From contig JAFLCB010000012.1 of NCBI GenBank assembly GCA_017302795.1, positions 49,264-113,263 on the forward strand: a stretch of 64,000 nucleotides of DNA, in the 5' to 3' direction. This DNA is from Deltaproteobacteria bacterium. Its GTDB lineage: Bacteria > Bdellovibrionota > Bdellovibrionia > Bdellovibrionales > JAMPXM01. The position numbers and the translations under genes are program-made. Of the stretch, positions 51,797 to 61,124 are shown piece by piece. Under the pieces are notes generated by a model. It searched no databases. It was not told the origin of the DNA and saw nothing but the letters and a program-made list of their open reading frames with translations. Position 1 is the stretch's first letter. The number at the start of each line of letters is the position of its first letter.

Positions 51797-53413
51797 GTGA
51801 TTCAAGCAAAACGAAGCACGATCACTGCCGGCATTTTATCGGCAGCGGTTGTATTAGGAGCGTCGGTTTCGGCGCAAGCTCAGGAAAAGATCCCAGGAGA
51901 GTACCTGGTTAAGTATCGAACAAATTCTTTCGCGACAATTATGTCGTTAAAGTCGACTCCTGCGCTGAAAATCATGGATCACCATCAAGTTGGTCAGATC
52001 ATGAAAGTGAAAGTGACTTTGGCTCAAGAGGCGATGGCCCTGGCATCGATCTTGAAAAATCCAAACGTCGAATACGTTGTTCCAAACATCAAGCTTCACA
52101 CAATGCTTCACAGCGTGAAGTCGCTTGATGTCACGACACTGGCGAAAACTCAAGATCAGTGGGCCAACAAGAAAACTCGCGTTGAAGAAGCGTGGGCAAA
52201 AGCTGGAAACAAAGGTTCACGCAATGTGAAAGTGGCTGTTATCGACACAGGAGTTGATTACAATCACGCAGCGTTGAAGTCGAACATGATCACTGGCTAC
52301 GACTTCCGCGATAGCGATGCAGACCCAATGGATCTGACATCGGCACAGAACCCAGGTCACGGTACTCACTGTGCGGGCAGCATCGGTGGCAACGCAGAAG
52401 TTGATGGCGGAATCGCTGGCGCAAGCGCTGATGTTTCGATCATGCCACTTCGTTTCCTCGGAGCTGATGGTTCGGGCGATTTGAACAACGGGATCAAAGC
52501 AATTGATCACGCGATTCAACAAGGTGCTCAAATCATTTCTGCATCATGGGGTGCAACTGTTCCGCGTGCGCAGGCTCAGCCATTGGTTGATGCTGTTCAG
52601 CGCGCAAGCGACGCAGGTGTAATCATGATCATGGCAGCAGCCAACGATGGTCGAAACAACGATAAGACTGAAGTTTTCCCAACAAACGCTCAGTTTGATA
52701 ACACGATTTCGGTTGCGGCAAGCGGACCAAACGACGAAAAAGCGTCGTTCTCGAACTACGGCGTCGCGACTGTTCACGTTGCGGCTCCCGGTGTTGATAT
52801 CGTTTCGACATTGCCAAAAAACAAGTTCGGCAAACTTTCAGGAACTTCGATGGCAACACCACTGGTTTCCGGAATTGCAGCCTTCTTGAAAGCACAAGAC
52901 TCGTCACTTACAGGTGCACAGATCCGTGCTCTTCTTCAGATCACTGGAGCAAAAGCGCAGATTGAAGTCGCTTGTAACTGCCGCGTTGATATGTTGGCAG
53001 CAACTGAAGTTGTGATGGCAAAGAAAATGTTTGTAACTCCGGCAGCAGCTTCTTTGGCTGTTGGCGAAGCGAAACAGTTCGGCGCCACCTACGCAAAAGG
53101 TGCGCTCACATTTTTAGTAGCTGACGCAGCGATCGGCGAAATTGATGCGACTGGAAAGTTCACAGCGAAAGCTGACGGACAAACAACGATCACGGTGACG
53201 GACGCTTCGGGTGCGACTTCTACATCGCTTCCGATCCGCGTCGGTGCAAGTTCACCAGGCGGTCCTGAAGAGCCAGGTGGCGAGTGCCCACTTGGTGACC
53301 CAGCAATCTGTCAAATCATCTGCGGAGTCATGCCGGATGCGCCATGGTGCGCAGGTGGCGGCGGCGGCGGCGGCGGTGGCCTGCCAGAGCTTCCATTCCG
53401 TAGCGGGAACTAA
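51797..53413 (+). CDS. Secreted subtilisin-like serine protease
   Basis: A 538-residue secreted protease of family S8. After the signal sequence (SAQAQE, about 29) comes an inhibitor-type propeptide (about 33-105), then the catalytic core with D150 (VIDTGVD), H188 (GHGTHCAG), N283 (AAANDG) and S351 (GTSMATPLVSG). Residues 410-480 are a small Ig-like (Big2-type) domain (AAASLAVGEAKQF, TVTDASGATST). The end is Cys-rich and closes with nine consecutive Gly. The GTG start follows AAGGAGG at 7 nt. It is probably secreted, with C-terminal features that may anchor it. A terminator follows at once. Confidence 0.94.
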   Translation: MIQAKRSTITAGILSAAVVLGASVSAQAQEKIPGEYLVKYRTNSFATIMSLKSTPALKIMDHHQVGQIMKVKVTLAQEAMALASILKNPNVEYVVPNIKLHTMLHSVKSLDVTTLAKTQDQWANKKTRVEEAWAKAGNKGSRNVKVAVIDTGVDYNHAALKSNMITGYDFRDSDADPMDLTSAQNPGHGTHCAGSIGGNAEVDGGIAGASADVSIMPLRFLGADGSGDLNNGIKAIDHAIQQGAQIISASWGATVPRAQAQPLVDAVQRASDAGVIMIMAAANDGRNNDKTEVFPTNAQFDNTISVAASGPNDEKASFSNYGVATVHVAAPGVDIVSTLPKNKFGKLSGTSMATPLVSGIAAFLKAQDSSLTGAQIRALLQITGAKAQIEVACNCRVDMLAATEVVMAKKMFVTPAAASLAVGEAKQFGATYAKGALTFLVADAAIGEIDATGKFTAKADGQTTITVTDASGATSTSLPIRVGASSPGGPEEPGGECPLGDPAICQIICGVMPDAPWCAGGGGGGGGGLPELPFRSGN

Positions 53414-53464
53414 GACCGAAAACGACTAGCTTCCGGTCGGTTGATAGGACTTAAAGTGGCAAGA

Positions 53465-53495
53465 CCCCCTTCGAAAGAAGGGGGTTTTGTTTTTA
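53465..53495 (+). terminator. Rho-independent terminator after the subtilase
   Basis: A stem of CCCCCTTC and GAAGGGGG with loop GAAA, followed by TTTTGTTTTT. It is 51 nt behind the subtilase stop and is as strong as any terminator in the window. Confidence 0.93.
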
Positions 53496-53544
53496 GGAGA
53501 TCCTGGACTTTCAGGCGTCTCGCGGCATCTGTTACCATAAGAGA

Positions 53545-53949
53545 ATGAAGCGATCTATGCTGCTTTTAATATTGGTTTTGAACGGCCTTTTGACAGCGTC
53601 TTGCGCGTCGACGAATTACCAGGACTTTAGATATTTTAAATCGATAGGCATCACGCACGACATTCATGCTGTTAAAAACTCAGGCATGGTTCGAAGCGAG
53701 GACTGCCAGCTGAACTTTTTCGGTTACAATGTTCAGGGGCCACCGTCCTTTGAAGATGCTTTGGAAAATGCCGTAGGCCTCTCCAGTTCAAGTATCGGCG
53801 AAGCGCTTGAGGAATCAGTATCGACAAGGTCGCGATTGACACAAACCAAAGTCCGCTTGATGACCAATTTACAAATGCGAGAAGAAGGCTGGAATCTTGG
53901 ATTTATCGGACGAAGCTGTCTTAAGCTTTCGGCAGTCGCTTATCAGTGA
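53545..53949 (+). CDS. Small lipoprotein, first of a paralogous pair
   Basis: A 134-residue lipoprotein: signal sequence with lipobox LTASC (Cys20), then a domain of about 110 residues with a few Cys (SEDCQLNFFGYN, GRSCLKLSAVAY) and a helix of charged residues. It and the next gene share the order Cys-domain, Ala-rich helix, beta strand with Cys near the end, so they look like distant paralogues of a TRL-like small lipoprotein family. Its stop overlaps the next gene's start by 4 nt. Function unknown. Confidence 0.7.
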   Translation: MKRSMLLLILVLNGLLTASCASTNYQDFRYFKSIGITHDIHAVKNSGMVRSEDCQLNFFGYNVQGPPSFEDALENAVGLSSSSIGEALEESVSTRSRLTQTKVRLMTNLQMREEGWNLGFIGRSCLKLSAVAYQ

Positions 53950-54512
53950 GCAGGCCAGTGAAAAGGCCAGTGAAAAGGAAAGACAGAGGCGCAAACGTGA
54001 TTCGATTTTCAATTTTACCGACAATCATCCTTGTAACTTTCTTGATCGGCTGCGCTGGAGTTTCTGAGCGCCATCTTTTAACTGTTCCCGTGGTGTCCAT
54101 GACCCACTCGCGGTTGCCCGAAAACTATCGACTCCAATCGGGCGCATCTTTTTTTTCTGAATTCTGTGAGGACGATGAGCCCGTACAGCAAACAGGCGCG
54201 GTGATCGGGATGGCGGACCAAGCGATTTTGAAAGCGCAGAAGCGCTATAAGGCCACGCACTTGCTGGATGTTCGAATTGTGCGAGAGCGAGACTGCGTGA
54301 TCGCCGAGGGTACAACCGCCAAAGCGGTTCGAGTACAAGCGCGCACATCGAAGATTAAGAAAAGCGCTTCCTATTCGATGTCTTCCGGAGGACGGAGCCC
54401 TGCCAGTGGGTCGGTGCGAAGCGAACTTTCGAAATGGGAATTGAGTGATGACTTAGAATTCACGACAGATGTTTTACCTGCGGATGACGACGCGCCACCG
54501 GGCATCCTCTAA
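53946..54512 (+). CDS. Small lipoprotein, second of the pair
   Basis: About 188 residues from GTG 53946, or 171 if GTG 53997 is the start. The lipobox is LIGC, then a domain like the preceding gene's (FCEDDEPVQQTGAVIGMADQA, then KYKATHLLDVRIVRERDC, then AEGTTAKAVRV), with Ser/Arg-rich residues (SYSMSSGGRSPASG) and an acidic C-terminal tail. A 12-nt duplication at 53949-53972 gives RPVKRPVKR near the N-terminus; this lies outside the lipoprotein proper, so the later start is likely. Function unknown. Confidence 0.62.
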   Translation: MSRPVKRPVKRKDRGANVIRFSILPTIILVTFLIGCAGVSERHLLTVPVVSMTHSRLPENYRLQSGASFFSEFCEDDEPVQQTGAVIGMADQAILKAQKRYKATHLLDVRIVRERDCVIAEGTTAKAVRVQARTSKIKKSASYSMSSGGRSPASGSVRSELSKWELSDDLEFTTDVLPADDDAPPGIL

Positions 54513-55123
54513 AAATTGAACGTCGCCGAGATGCCTGGGGAAATAGATTCGACCAGTCGATCTTGGGCGACTTCAGGAAGACTTCCAACTCGAGCTTTCG
54601 CGAAATTCAATCTTTCATAGGTCAGCGACGGACCGAGGCCAAAGGACTTTGCCCCCTGTTCGGTATCGAACCACTGCACCCACTTTGCTTGCAGTTCAAT
54701 GCCGCTGCCGTCCCTGAATGCGGTTTCCACAATGCCGTTTGAGTTCTTCACTTCGGCGAGGACTGTGTAAGCCAGGCGCACTGAAAAACTTCCGTGGAAC
54801 CAACCAAGAAAAAGGCCTAAACCATAGCCCGTGAATTCCCCGGCCGACTGAAATCCACGATCAGTTTTTAAAAATCCACCAAACGAAAGCGAATCGGTGG
54901 TGCTAATCTCTGACCGCAAACCCCCGAAAAATCCAAGTTTCAAATGGCGCTCAAGACTGGCGGTTCCACCAGCAGATTCGGCGCGCTCTGAACTTACGTG
55001 CGCATCGATCTCGCCGATCCCGCTTGCGGCGTCACAGAAACTTGGACAGGTCACGATCGCATAGACGATAAGAGGTACAATTAGCGAAAAGAGAGATCTC
55101 TGAAAAGTGCCGACTAAACTCAT
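54509..55123 (-). CDS. Outer-membrane beta-barrel protein
   Basis: A 204-residue protein. The signal sequence ends around AASG, and the rest alternates short strands (KLGFFGGLRSEISTTDSLSFG, GYGLGLFLGWFHGSFSVRLAYTVL, GIELQAKWVQWF) and closes with Phe, so an eight- or ten-strand outer-membrane barrel is likely. The start ATG 55123 has AGGAG some 10 nt before; an upstream start would add 24 hydrophobic residues. It converges on the lipoprotein pair with a 4-nt overlap. Its family is not recognised. Confidence 0.68.
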   Translation of the reverse strand: MSLVGTFQRSLFSLIVPLIVYAIVTCPSFCDAASGIGEIDAHVSSERAESAGGTASLERHLKLGFFGGLRSEISTTDSLSFGGFLKTDRGFQSAGEFTGYGLGLFLGWFHGSFSVRLAYTVLAEVKNSNGIVETAFRDGSGIELQAKWVQWFDTEQGAKSFGLGPSLTYERLNFAKARVGSLPEVAQDRLVESISPGISATFNF

Positions 55124-55203
55124 AATCAAAAGGCTCCTGCAAACGTGTTCTGATAGCAAGAGAAGGTATTTCATATCGATCGAGATGAGAACCAATAGGT
55201 TGA

Positions 55204-55410
55204 ATGTTCGATGTACAAAGTTTTTACGATCGGGAAAGTTCGGTAAAGCTTCTTAGTTGGAACGAATCTTGTCCTGTTTTATTGGCGTTACTTGAGGCAG
55301 AACCTCAAGTCGAACCAGTGTTCTTTGAAGGCCCTAAAGGCCTAATGAGAATAGAGAAGTGGACCTTTTCCGGCTTTAGCCGGGTGATCGTTGCCAAGGG
55401 AGCTTTGTGA
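55204..55410 (+). CDS. Small protein of unknown function before the large lipoprotein
   Basis: A 68-residue protein with no signal sequence or membrane segment, mixed hydrophobic and acidic residues. It starts at ATG 55204 with a weak AGGTTG site and its stop overlaps the start of the next gene by 4 nt (GTGA), which supports that it is translated. No domain is recognised; it could be a small cytosolic factor for the lipoprotein, or merely a leader peptide. Confidence 0.55.
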   Translation: MFDVQSFYDRESSVKLLSWNESCPVLLALLEAEPQVEPVFFEGPKGLMRIEKWTFSGFSRVIVAKGAL

Positions 55411-58133
55411 CCGGGAAATACTCGAAATTTTCTATTGGATCGCGCGGATTATCCCTAGCGGCCTTATCCCTTACCATACTCACTCTTTCGGGATGCCATC
55501 ACTTTTTCGGCAATGACGAACAAGTCAAAGATCCACTCCAGTTCAAAGAGCACGGTCTTTCATGTGTCCGATCAGTCGGCGCTGATCTGGGCAAATTTTT
55601 TAACGGCGAAGATCGTGATCCCGTTTTGGTAGTGGACTGTCTTTCTTCTGCGCTCGCGAAATTTGCTAGCAATACTCGAGGCGCAAATCCCGACGGTTGG
55701 ACGCGTAGTGAACTATCCTCGTTTTTCGAGACATACTTTCGAGAAGAGTCGCAAGCGCCTAACGTCGCCAACCAAACTCGGAACGGTTTAAATTCTACGG
55801 AGCTGGCGACCGAAAAAGCAGTAAATTCGTCCAAAGTAAGCGCTGCAATTGACGGCCCTCAAAAACCTGTTGAGCACACTAGTGCAGTCGTTCCATTCGA
55901 CGGCGACTGGGTCGCGCAAGCTCGAAGGCGTGCTGTTGTCGGTGAACTCTTTCGCTGGAAGGCGAGTTTGTTGGGTGGCGGAGATCAGACGCTATCGCGA
56001 ATCGAACTAGAACGGATTCGTGGTTTTCTGACAAAAGTTCGGACTCCCTTGGCGCAGTGGCGGGGACGTGGTCAGGTTCTTTCTTTCCATCAAGCGCTCG
56101 ACGAAAAACAGGTCTCTGTTCAAACTTTGGAAGAGGTGACCCTCGCGGTTCGAGCACTTGGAGCAGCTCTCAATGAAGAGCTTTTATGGGATGGCGGCGG
56201 AAAAATTCGACCGCGAGAATCAATGCGGATCCAAACGATCGCGCAGTCACTTGAGCAGGCTGGAATTCGAAGTTTAAGTACTCACGAGCGTAAACAGTTT
56301 ATCCAAACCATAAAGTCTATTGCCGTTGCGGGTGACCCAGCGGTCATTCAAGGTTCCGAGTGGCCCATTCTCGTGCTTCAGGCGACTGAACTTTGGATTG
56401 GTGCACTGAGAATTAAGTACGCTGCAAAGGATCTCGATACGGCCGAGAAAATGATCGCAGATCTAGGACTCACTTTGAACCGGATGATTGTGCGCCACGG
56501 CGGTCGGATTGAACAGGATCTTCTGAAAAATCTTTTGATTCAGCTTGAGAGCAACAAACTTTTGCCGGCGATGATCAAGGTTAAATCCGTTAATAACGCG
56601 ATGGACGTTATACTCGGTAAGCTGCTCGCAGGTAACTCGCATCCGAAAAAAGCGGAACTGACTCATGGACTGATGAAGGATCACGCGGACCGAATTGTCG
56701 AAATTTTTCGCGATTGGATCGAGGGCGAGCGCGTCGCCACCGAAATTGCTGGCCCGTCTAACTTCGCTACCCTTGAACAAGCTCGCGTTACAATGAGTCA
56801 GATTGCCACCAGAGCAAAAGAGCCGGTCGGTGAAATCGCCCGCATTCAGATGTCAGAACTAATCCTTCGCGGCCGTCCACTTGTTCATGATCTTGAGGGC
56901 AGAATGATGGTCGTCCCGACCGAGCAAATTCATGGATATCGACGTTCTGATTTGTCGACTCTCAATCTATCAAGAGTCCTTGTTAACGTTGCTATGCGTG
57001 CCTACGCCTATGAATCTGGGCGAGCGGGATCGATGCCCCAGCTGACTGAGGAAGAGGCACAAGAAATCTTCACGGAATTAAAAGCGATCGGCACCGACGC
57101 CGGCCTCGTCGACATTCGTTCGCTCCAGTCGGGAAATCGTACGTTCATGGAAGCGAATATCTTTCTATCGGTGTCGGACGGCAATCAATACATGTCCTTA
57201 CATGAATCGGTTGAATGGTTTGCGACAATTATGTCAGCCGGAAAAACAGCCGACCTCATTCACGCCGATCTATTGCAAAACTGCGGGACTGCGCCCTTGG
57301 ACGTCTTTGGTCGACAGCGTCTGAAGGCCAAGTGTTTCCGAGACGGAATTTTCCCAGTTCTTCGGGCGCGAATGTCACATCTACCAAACGTGACCCGAGC
57401 TCTGAATCAAATTGAACGCTCTCGCACCACGGTGGGCTTCTTGCGCGCTCTTGAGCGTTCCTCCAGACCATTGGGAGAAACGGACTTGCCGCTGGAGTCG
57501 AGTGAAATTCGAGTCGTTTCACCTATCCTTCACTACGCGGAATCACTTTTCGCGCGACACGATACGAACAATTCTTCTCTGTTAGATGAACCAGAAGTAT
57601 GGGGAATATTTCCGTTGATTCAGCCGTTCATACAGAAAATGGCTGCTGGCCTGGAACTGTCTCAAGGCGAAGAACGCGCAATTTTTTCTTGGCTTCTAAC
57701 TGAGGGCGAACCTCCGAAATCGACAACTGGTGGAAAAGTAAGATTGAAACTTCACCAGGGACAAATGTCCCTGGGCTTGACAGACGAACGTGCAACTATT
57801 CAAGACGTCGTCACAATATTGGCAAGTTTCAATCAGGTCGGCCGAGAAAAGAAAAATGCCGACGTAATTGCGTACTACAAGGAAAATCGCGCTCAGTGGG
57901 AAGCTGGAATTTCGCGCAGCGATCGCAAGGCGTTTGAGATGACTCGCACGCTCTTCCATTGTGCGAATGAAGCTGACACCGATCTCTCGAGAGTTTTCTT
58001 GTCTCGCCGAGCTGATATTTTTGCGGTTGATTCGAAGCTCGATGAAGACGAACAGGCGGAGGCGTTTCTTAATCGCACTAAGTCGATCATCCAATCGGAT
58101 CCGCAGCTTCAGCTGACCTGCATGGCGTTTTAG
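55407..58133 (+). CDS. Large lipoprotein with an EF-hand-like loop
   Basis: A 908-residue lipoprotein (lipobox LSGC, Cys30). The body is mostly helical with no recognised domain. Near residue 725, DTNNSSLLDEPE has the 1-3-5-7-9-12 pattern of an EF-hand calcium loop within a helix-loop-helix (ESLFARH...VWGIFPLIQPF). Another helical part near residues 540-600 contains several acidic residues. The GTG start overlaps the small upstream gene. Its 3' end overlaps the opposite kinase-like gene by 4 nt. The function is unknown. Confidence 0.72.
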   Translation: MTGKYSKFSIGSRGLSLAALSLTILTLSGCHHFFGNDEQVKDPLQFKEHGLSCVRSVGADLGKFFNGEDRDPVLVVDCLSSALAKFASNTRGANPDGWTRSELSSFFETYFREESQAPNVANQTRNGLNSTELATEKAVNSSKVSAAIDGPQKPVEHTSAVVPFDGDWVAQARRRAVVGELFRWKASLLGGGDQTLSRIELERIRGFLTKVRTPLAQWRGRGQVLSFHQALDEKQVSVQTLEEVTLAVRALGAALNEELLWDGGGKIRPRESMRIQTIAQSLEQAGIRSLSTHERKQFIQTIKSIAVAGDPAVIQGSEWPILVLQATELWIGALRIKYAAKDLDTAEKMIADLGLTLNRMIVRHGGRIEQDLLKNLLIQLESNKLLPAMIKVKSVNNAMDVILGKLLAGNSHPKKAELTHGLMKDHADRIVEIFRDWIEGERVATEIAGPSNFATLEQARVTMSQIATRAKEPVGEIARIQMSELILRGRPLVHDLEGRMMVVPTEQIHGYRRSDLSTLNLSRVLVNVAMRAYAYESGRAGSMPQLTEEEAQEIFTELKAIGTDAGLVDIRSLQSGNRTFMEANIFLSVSDGNQYMSLHESVEWFATIMSAGKTADLIHADLLQNCGTAPLDVFGRQRLKAKCFRDGIFPVLRARMSHLPNVTRALNQIERSRTTVGFLRALERSSRPLGETDLPLESSEIRVVSPILHYAESLFARHDTNNSSLLDEPEVWGIFPLIQPFIQKMAAGLELSQGEERAIFSWLLTEGEPPKSTTGGKVRLKLHQGQMSLGLTDERATIQDVVTILASFNQVGREKKNADVIAYYKENRAQWEAGISRSDRKAFEMTRTLFHCANEADTDLSRVFLSRRADIFAVDSKLDEDEQAEAFLNRTKSIIQSDPQLQLTCMAF

Positions 58134-59491
58134 TGAGGAGCAGGTGGTGGCGAGCCCACCATCTTGTACCAATAGGGCGTTAAATCCAGGTTCACATCAA
58201 GCTTCTTTACGAAATTGAACATCCCGCCAAGTTTGCGATGAAGAAAGATGATTTCCTGTGGCGGTGGCGAAAAGCGGAGCGACTTCGCAAATTTGGTTCC
58301 AGCTTCCCGAGTTCGCTTCGCATAATCATCGTCATCGAATTTAAACGGTTGTTTCTTGTCAAAAAACGGCTCGATAGAATGCCGCATAAGATCGGCGAAT
58401 AGCTGTTTTGATTCCTCGCTTTCGCGGTCGCTTATCAATCCGAACTCGATACCCTCTTGAATAATGTGGGACGCACTCAGCGTTCCCATGGCGGCAAGAA
58501 ATTTTCGGTATCGACCGCGGAACTCTTCGGTGTATTTAATTGCAGCACCGAAATCCAGCAAGACAAGCGTGTCGAGTCCTGTCTTTTGGTCTCGACCTAT
58601 CAAAAAGTTTGCGAAGTTGGGGTCTGTTTGAACGAGACCCCAATCAAAAAATTCTATGCAAAAAAGATCAAGCATTCCATGGCCGATTCGCTCGCGCCTT
58701 TCGACCGATGGACGACTTCGCAGCCAGGAATCAATGCTTGCCCCGGTTTCCCAAGTCATTGTTAGGACTCTTCGACCGCTGTGCGATGTGATGGGCTCTG
58801 GGACCACGTACAGCGGACTTTTACCGACCTGCAGCTTCAGTACCTGCTCCCGATATTCCGACATCAGTCGAAGTTCTTCGGTGTAGTTCGATTCTTGCTT
58901 TAGAACTCTTGTGAGTTCTTCGAAAAGAGGTGTGAGGTCGACGTCACGCCCGGAAGCACCTAGCACGGTGTTGGCAAGTCTGCGCAGAATTCGCAAGTCA
59001 GAGTCGATCGAATCTGCGACTCCGGGATACTGAATTTTTATAGCAACATCTTTGTCGCCGAGGCGTGCCCGGTGTACTTGACCGATGCTCGCTGCTGCAT
59101 CAGGTGTTTCATTGAGTTCATCGAAGTCTGCCAAGGTTTTTTCGCCAAGATCATCGGCTAATACCTTTCGGACCACTTCGAACTTAACCGGCTCGGCAGA
59201 CGCTTGTAACTTCGAGAGCACTGCCATCGCTTCTGGCGGAAAGTAATCAGCCGAGTCGATAGAAAGTAGCTGGCCCACTTTCATGGCCGCTCCTTTTAGC
59301 TGTGAGAGGTTCTCGGCGATGAGTTTTGCTTGATCCAGGCGGGCGTCTGCCCGAAGCCGTTCTCCACCCTCTGAGTCCTTTTTTTCTGCTCCCGGAAGTC
59401 GAGACTTAATGTTTTGCGCGAGTTCACTGGTGCCGACTTTTGCCGCAAGTTTTAGGAGTTTAAATGACCGGGATCCTGTGGATGACTTCAT
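58130..59491 (-). CDS. ABC1/ADCK/UbiB-family kinase-like protein
   Basis: A 453-residue atypical kinase of the ABC1/UbiB family. The family motifs are KGAAMKVGQLLSI (the KxGQ motif), AASIGQVHRARL (Ala-rich loop), VAIKIQYPG (ATP-binding Lys), QTDPNFANFL (catalytic loop) and LLDFGA (metal-binding Asp-Phe-Gly). These proteins act in quinone or lipid metabolism, but the exact role is not known. No ubiquinone gene is nearby. No membrane anchor is obvious at the C-terminus, unlike UbiB. It converges on the large lipoprotein. Whether it has kinase or ATPase activity cannot be told. Confidence 0.9.
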   Translation of the reverse strand: MKSSTGSRSFKLLKLAAKVGTSELAQNIKSRLPGAEKKDSEGGERLRADARLDQAKLIAENLSQLKGAAMKVGQLLSIDSADYFPPEAMAVLSKLQASAEPVKFEVVRKVLADDLGEKTLADFDELNETPDAAASIGQVHRARLGDKDVAIKIQYPGVADSIDSDLRILRRLANTVLGASGRDVDLTPLFEELTRVLKQESNYTEELRLMSEYREQVLKLQVGKSPLYVVPEPITSHSGRRVLTMTWETGASIDSWLRSRPSVERRERIGHGMLDLFCIEFFDWGLVQTDPNFANFLIGRDQKTGLDTLVLLDFGAAIKYTEEFRGRYRKFLAAMGTLSASHIIQEGIEFGLISDRESEESKQLFADLMRHSIEPFFDKKQPFKFDDDDYAKRTREAGTKFAKSLRFSPPPQEIIFLHRKLGGMFNFVKKLDVNLDLTPYWYKMVGSPPPAPH

Positions 59492-59583
59492 GTGGACTCA
59501 GTTTAGATCACTCTGGCGCAATTGTCTTGTGGGACGGGGGGCGTCTCCGGTAGGCTGACTCACAGTTCAGCAAGGAGTGAAAT

Positions 59584-59691
59584 ATGGCCCGTAAAAAAGC
59601 AGCATCGAAAAAGAAGAAAAAAGTAAACAAGTTGCATAAACGCCGTCTCAGCAAGAAGAAGAGCCTGACTGGCCGAAAAAAGAAGCGTTAA
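59584..59691 (+). CDS. Very basic 35-residue protein
   Basis: ATG 59584 follows AAGGAGTGAAAT, an excellent ribosome site, and the frame ends at TAA 59689. The protein begins MARKKAASKKKKK and closes GRKKKR: 15 Lys and 5 Arg in 35 residues, with no acidic residue. The composition is like small ribosome- or nucleoid-associated proteins. It may bind nucleic acid. It lies alone between the ABC1 gene (divergent) and folE (convergent). Homology is not recognised. Confidence 0.7.
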   Translation: MARKKAASKKKKKVNKLHKRRLSKKKSLTGRKKKR

Positions 59692-59737
59692 GCCCCTCGA
59701 GCTAGCCGTCGCGGCCCATTCTGGACCGCTTCGGTGC

Positions 59738-59763
59738 CGGCCTAACACATCGGCCTAACACAT
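59738..59763. repeat. 13-bp tandem duplication at the folE stop
   Basis: CGGCCTAACACAT occurs twice in a row at 59738-59750 and 59751-59763. On the minus strand the folE stop TAG (59757-59755) lies in the right copy, so the duplication affects only the last codons or the untranslated end of folE. It looks like recent slippage. Confidence 0.75.
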
Positions 59764-60444
59764 CGAATTGGCCGGCCGACAATGAGTAAGAAACTCTTTT
59801 CTCGTCGAATCCGATTCTTTGAAGTCGCCGCGTACTTCAGTTGTTGAAGTCGTAGAGCTCACGTCGCGGATCCCGCGCGCAATTACGCAGTAGTGCTTTG
59901 CATTTATTGACACTGCTACGTGCGGAGTACCCAGTAAAGTTTCAAGCGCGTCAGCAATTTGTTTTGTAAGACGCTCTTGGACCTGTGGGCGACGGGCAAA
60001 GAAATCCACGATCCGATTGATTTTGGATAGTCCAATTACTTTTTCAGTGGGGATGTAAGCGACCACTGCGCGACCGTCGATGGTTTGGAAATGATGTTCA
60101 CACGTCGAAAGCACCGCGATGTCACGCACCACGATCATTTGGTCGTACTTCATTTCATTTTTGATCGTTGTTATCTTTGGAACATTTTTCGGGTTGAGGC
60201 CCGAAAAAACTTCGTCCACGTACATTTTGGCGATCCGTCTTGGAGTGTCTGCAATGGAGTCATTTTCGAGATCCATTCCCAATGTCTCTAAGATTTCTTT
60301 GATGGAGGCTTGAATTTTGGAGCGCTTCTCATCGTCGGTCAGCCCGTTAGGGCGCTGCGGCGACGCCAGAACGGTTTTTAACCACAAATCTGTTTGCTCC
60401 GAGGTCTTTGTCTTGGTCAAGGTCTTCGTTTTTTTTCTTTTCAT
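59755..60444 (-). CDS. folE: GTP cyclohydrolase I
   Basis: A 229-residue FolE, the first step to tetrahydrofolate and, through dihydroneopterin triphosphate, to queuosine precursors. Catalytic and zinc motifs are intact: [43 protein letters not shown] (quoted in parts), [11 protein letters not shown]. The wording is that of the E. coli subtype. The N-terminal [14 protein letters not shown] is a short basic extension. It may supply the queF branch far upstream, but no link in the sequence shows that. The C-terminal residues overlap a 13-bp duplication. Confidence 0.95.
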   Translation of the reverse strand: MKRKKTKTLTKTKTSEQTDLWLKTVLASPQRPNGLTDDEKRSKIQASIKEILETLGMDLENDSIADTPRRIAKMYVDEVFSGLNPKNVPKITTIKNEMKYDQMIVVRDIAVLSTCEHHFQTIDGRAVVAYIPTEKVIGLSKINRIVDFFARRPQVQERLTKQIADALETLLGTPHVAVSINAKHYCVIARGIRDVSSTTSTTEVRGDFKESDSTRKEFLTHCRPANSMC

Positions 60445-60512
60445 TGGCCATTACCCTTGGTGGGATTTAGGTGATCTGTCAACCCGCAGCCAAAATCCAT
60501 GGGGGCCATCCA

Positions 60513-61124
60513 ATGAAAACTGAACCGCTAAATAAAACTATCACAGAGCAGGCTCTGGATCTCTTCAAGCGCGTGACAGAACGACTGAATTTGGAGCTTC
60601 CGAAGTCGGGCGAGGAATTGGAGCGAGCGTTCCACGATCCACTTTTAAGCACAGCCTTCTTTGTCGCTAAGGTGCCGGTTCTTGCATTTATTGGCGCTTC
60701 CGTTGCGAAGATCAATCGCCTTGAATGCCAAGTAGATCTGCCATTTTCCTGGCGATCACAGAATCCGTTCAATTCGATTTATTTTGGGGCACAATCGGCG
60801 GCTGCCGAGCTTTCCACTGGCGCCCTCGTACTGCGCGCCATCGCTGATCTGGGACTTGGGCCGGAATCGATTTCAATGTTGGTTGTATCGATGGATGCTA
60901 AGTTTGGAAAAAAAGCGAAATCCTTAACCTCCTTCTATTGTGGCCAAGGAGAAGCTATTCACGACGCCGTTTTGCGGGCAAGTCGCGGCGAAGATGTGAC
61001 TTTGGAAGTCGAGACCGTCGGCCGAATGGCTGACGGTGCAGAGGTTTCACGTTTTCGATTCGTTTGGGCGGTGAAAGCGAAGTCGACAGAGGGTCGATCC
61101 GGTGGTACCACTCGTAGCCAATGA
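60513..61124 (+). CDS. DUF4442-like hotdog-fold protein
   Basis: A 203-residue protein with a hotdog thioesterase pattern: NPFNSIYFGAQSAAAELSTG in the middle (long helix with Ala), then a beta strand SISMLVVSMDAKFGKKAKSL and a final strand AEVSRFRFVWAVKAKS. This is typical of DUF4442, a PaaI-like family. There is no signal peptide, so it is cytosolic. Possibly it hydrolyses an acyl-CoA; the substrate is not known. An upstream start at 60471 is not needed. Its stop overlaps the ABC-F gene by 4 nt. Confidence 0.75.
   Translation: MKTEPLNKTITEQALDLFKRVTERLNLELPKSGEELERAFHDPLLSTAFFVAKVPVLAFIGASVAKINRLECQVDLPFSWRSQNPFNSIYFGAQSAAAELSTGALVLRAIADLGLGPESISMLVVSMDAKFGKKAKSLTSFYCGQGEAIHDAVLRASRGEDVTLEVETVGRMADGAEVSRFRFVWAVKAKSTEGRSGGTTRSQ

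Noticed and set aside
53356..53394. GGCGGC microsatellite-like run at the subtilase end
   Set aside because: It simply codes for the Gly tail; length variation is possible but nothing more can be said from one sequence.
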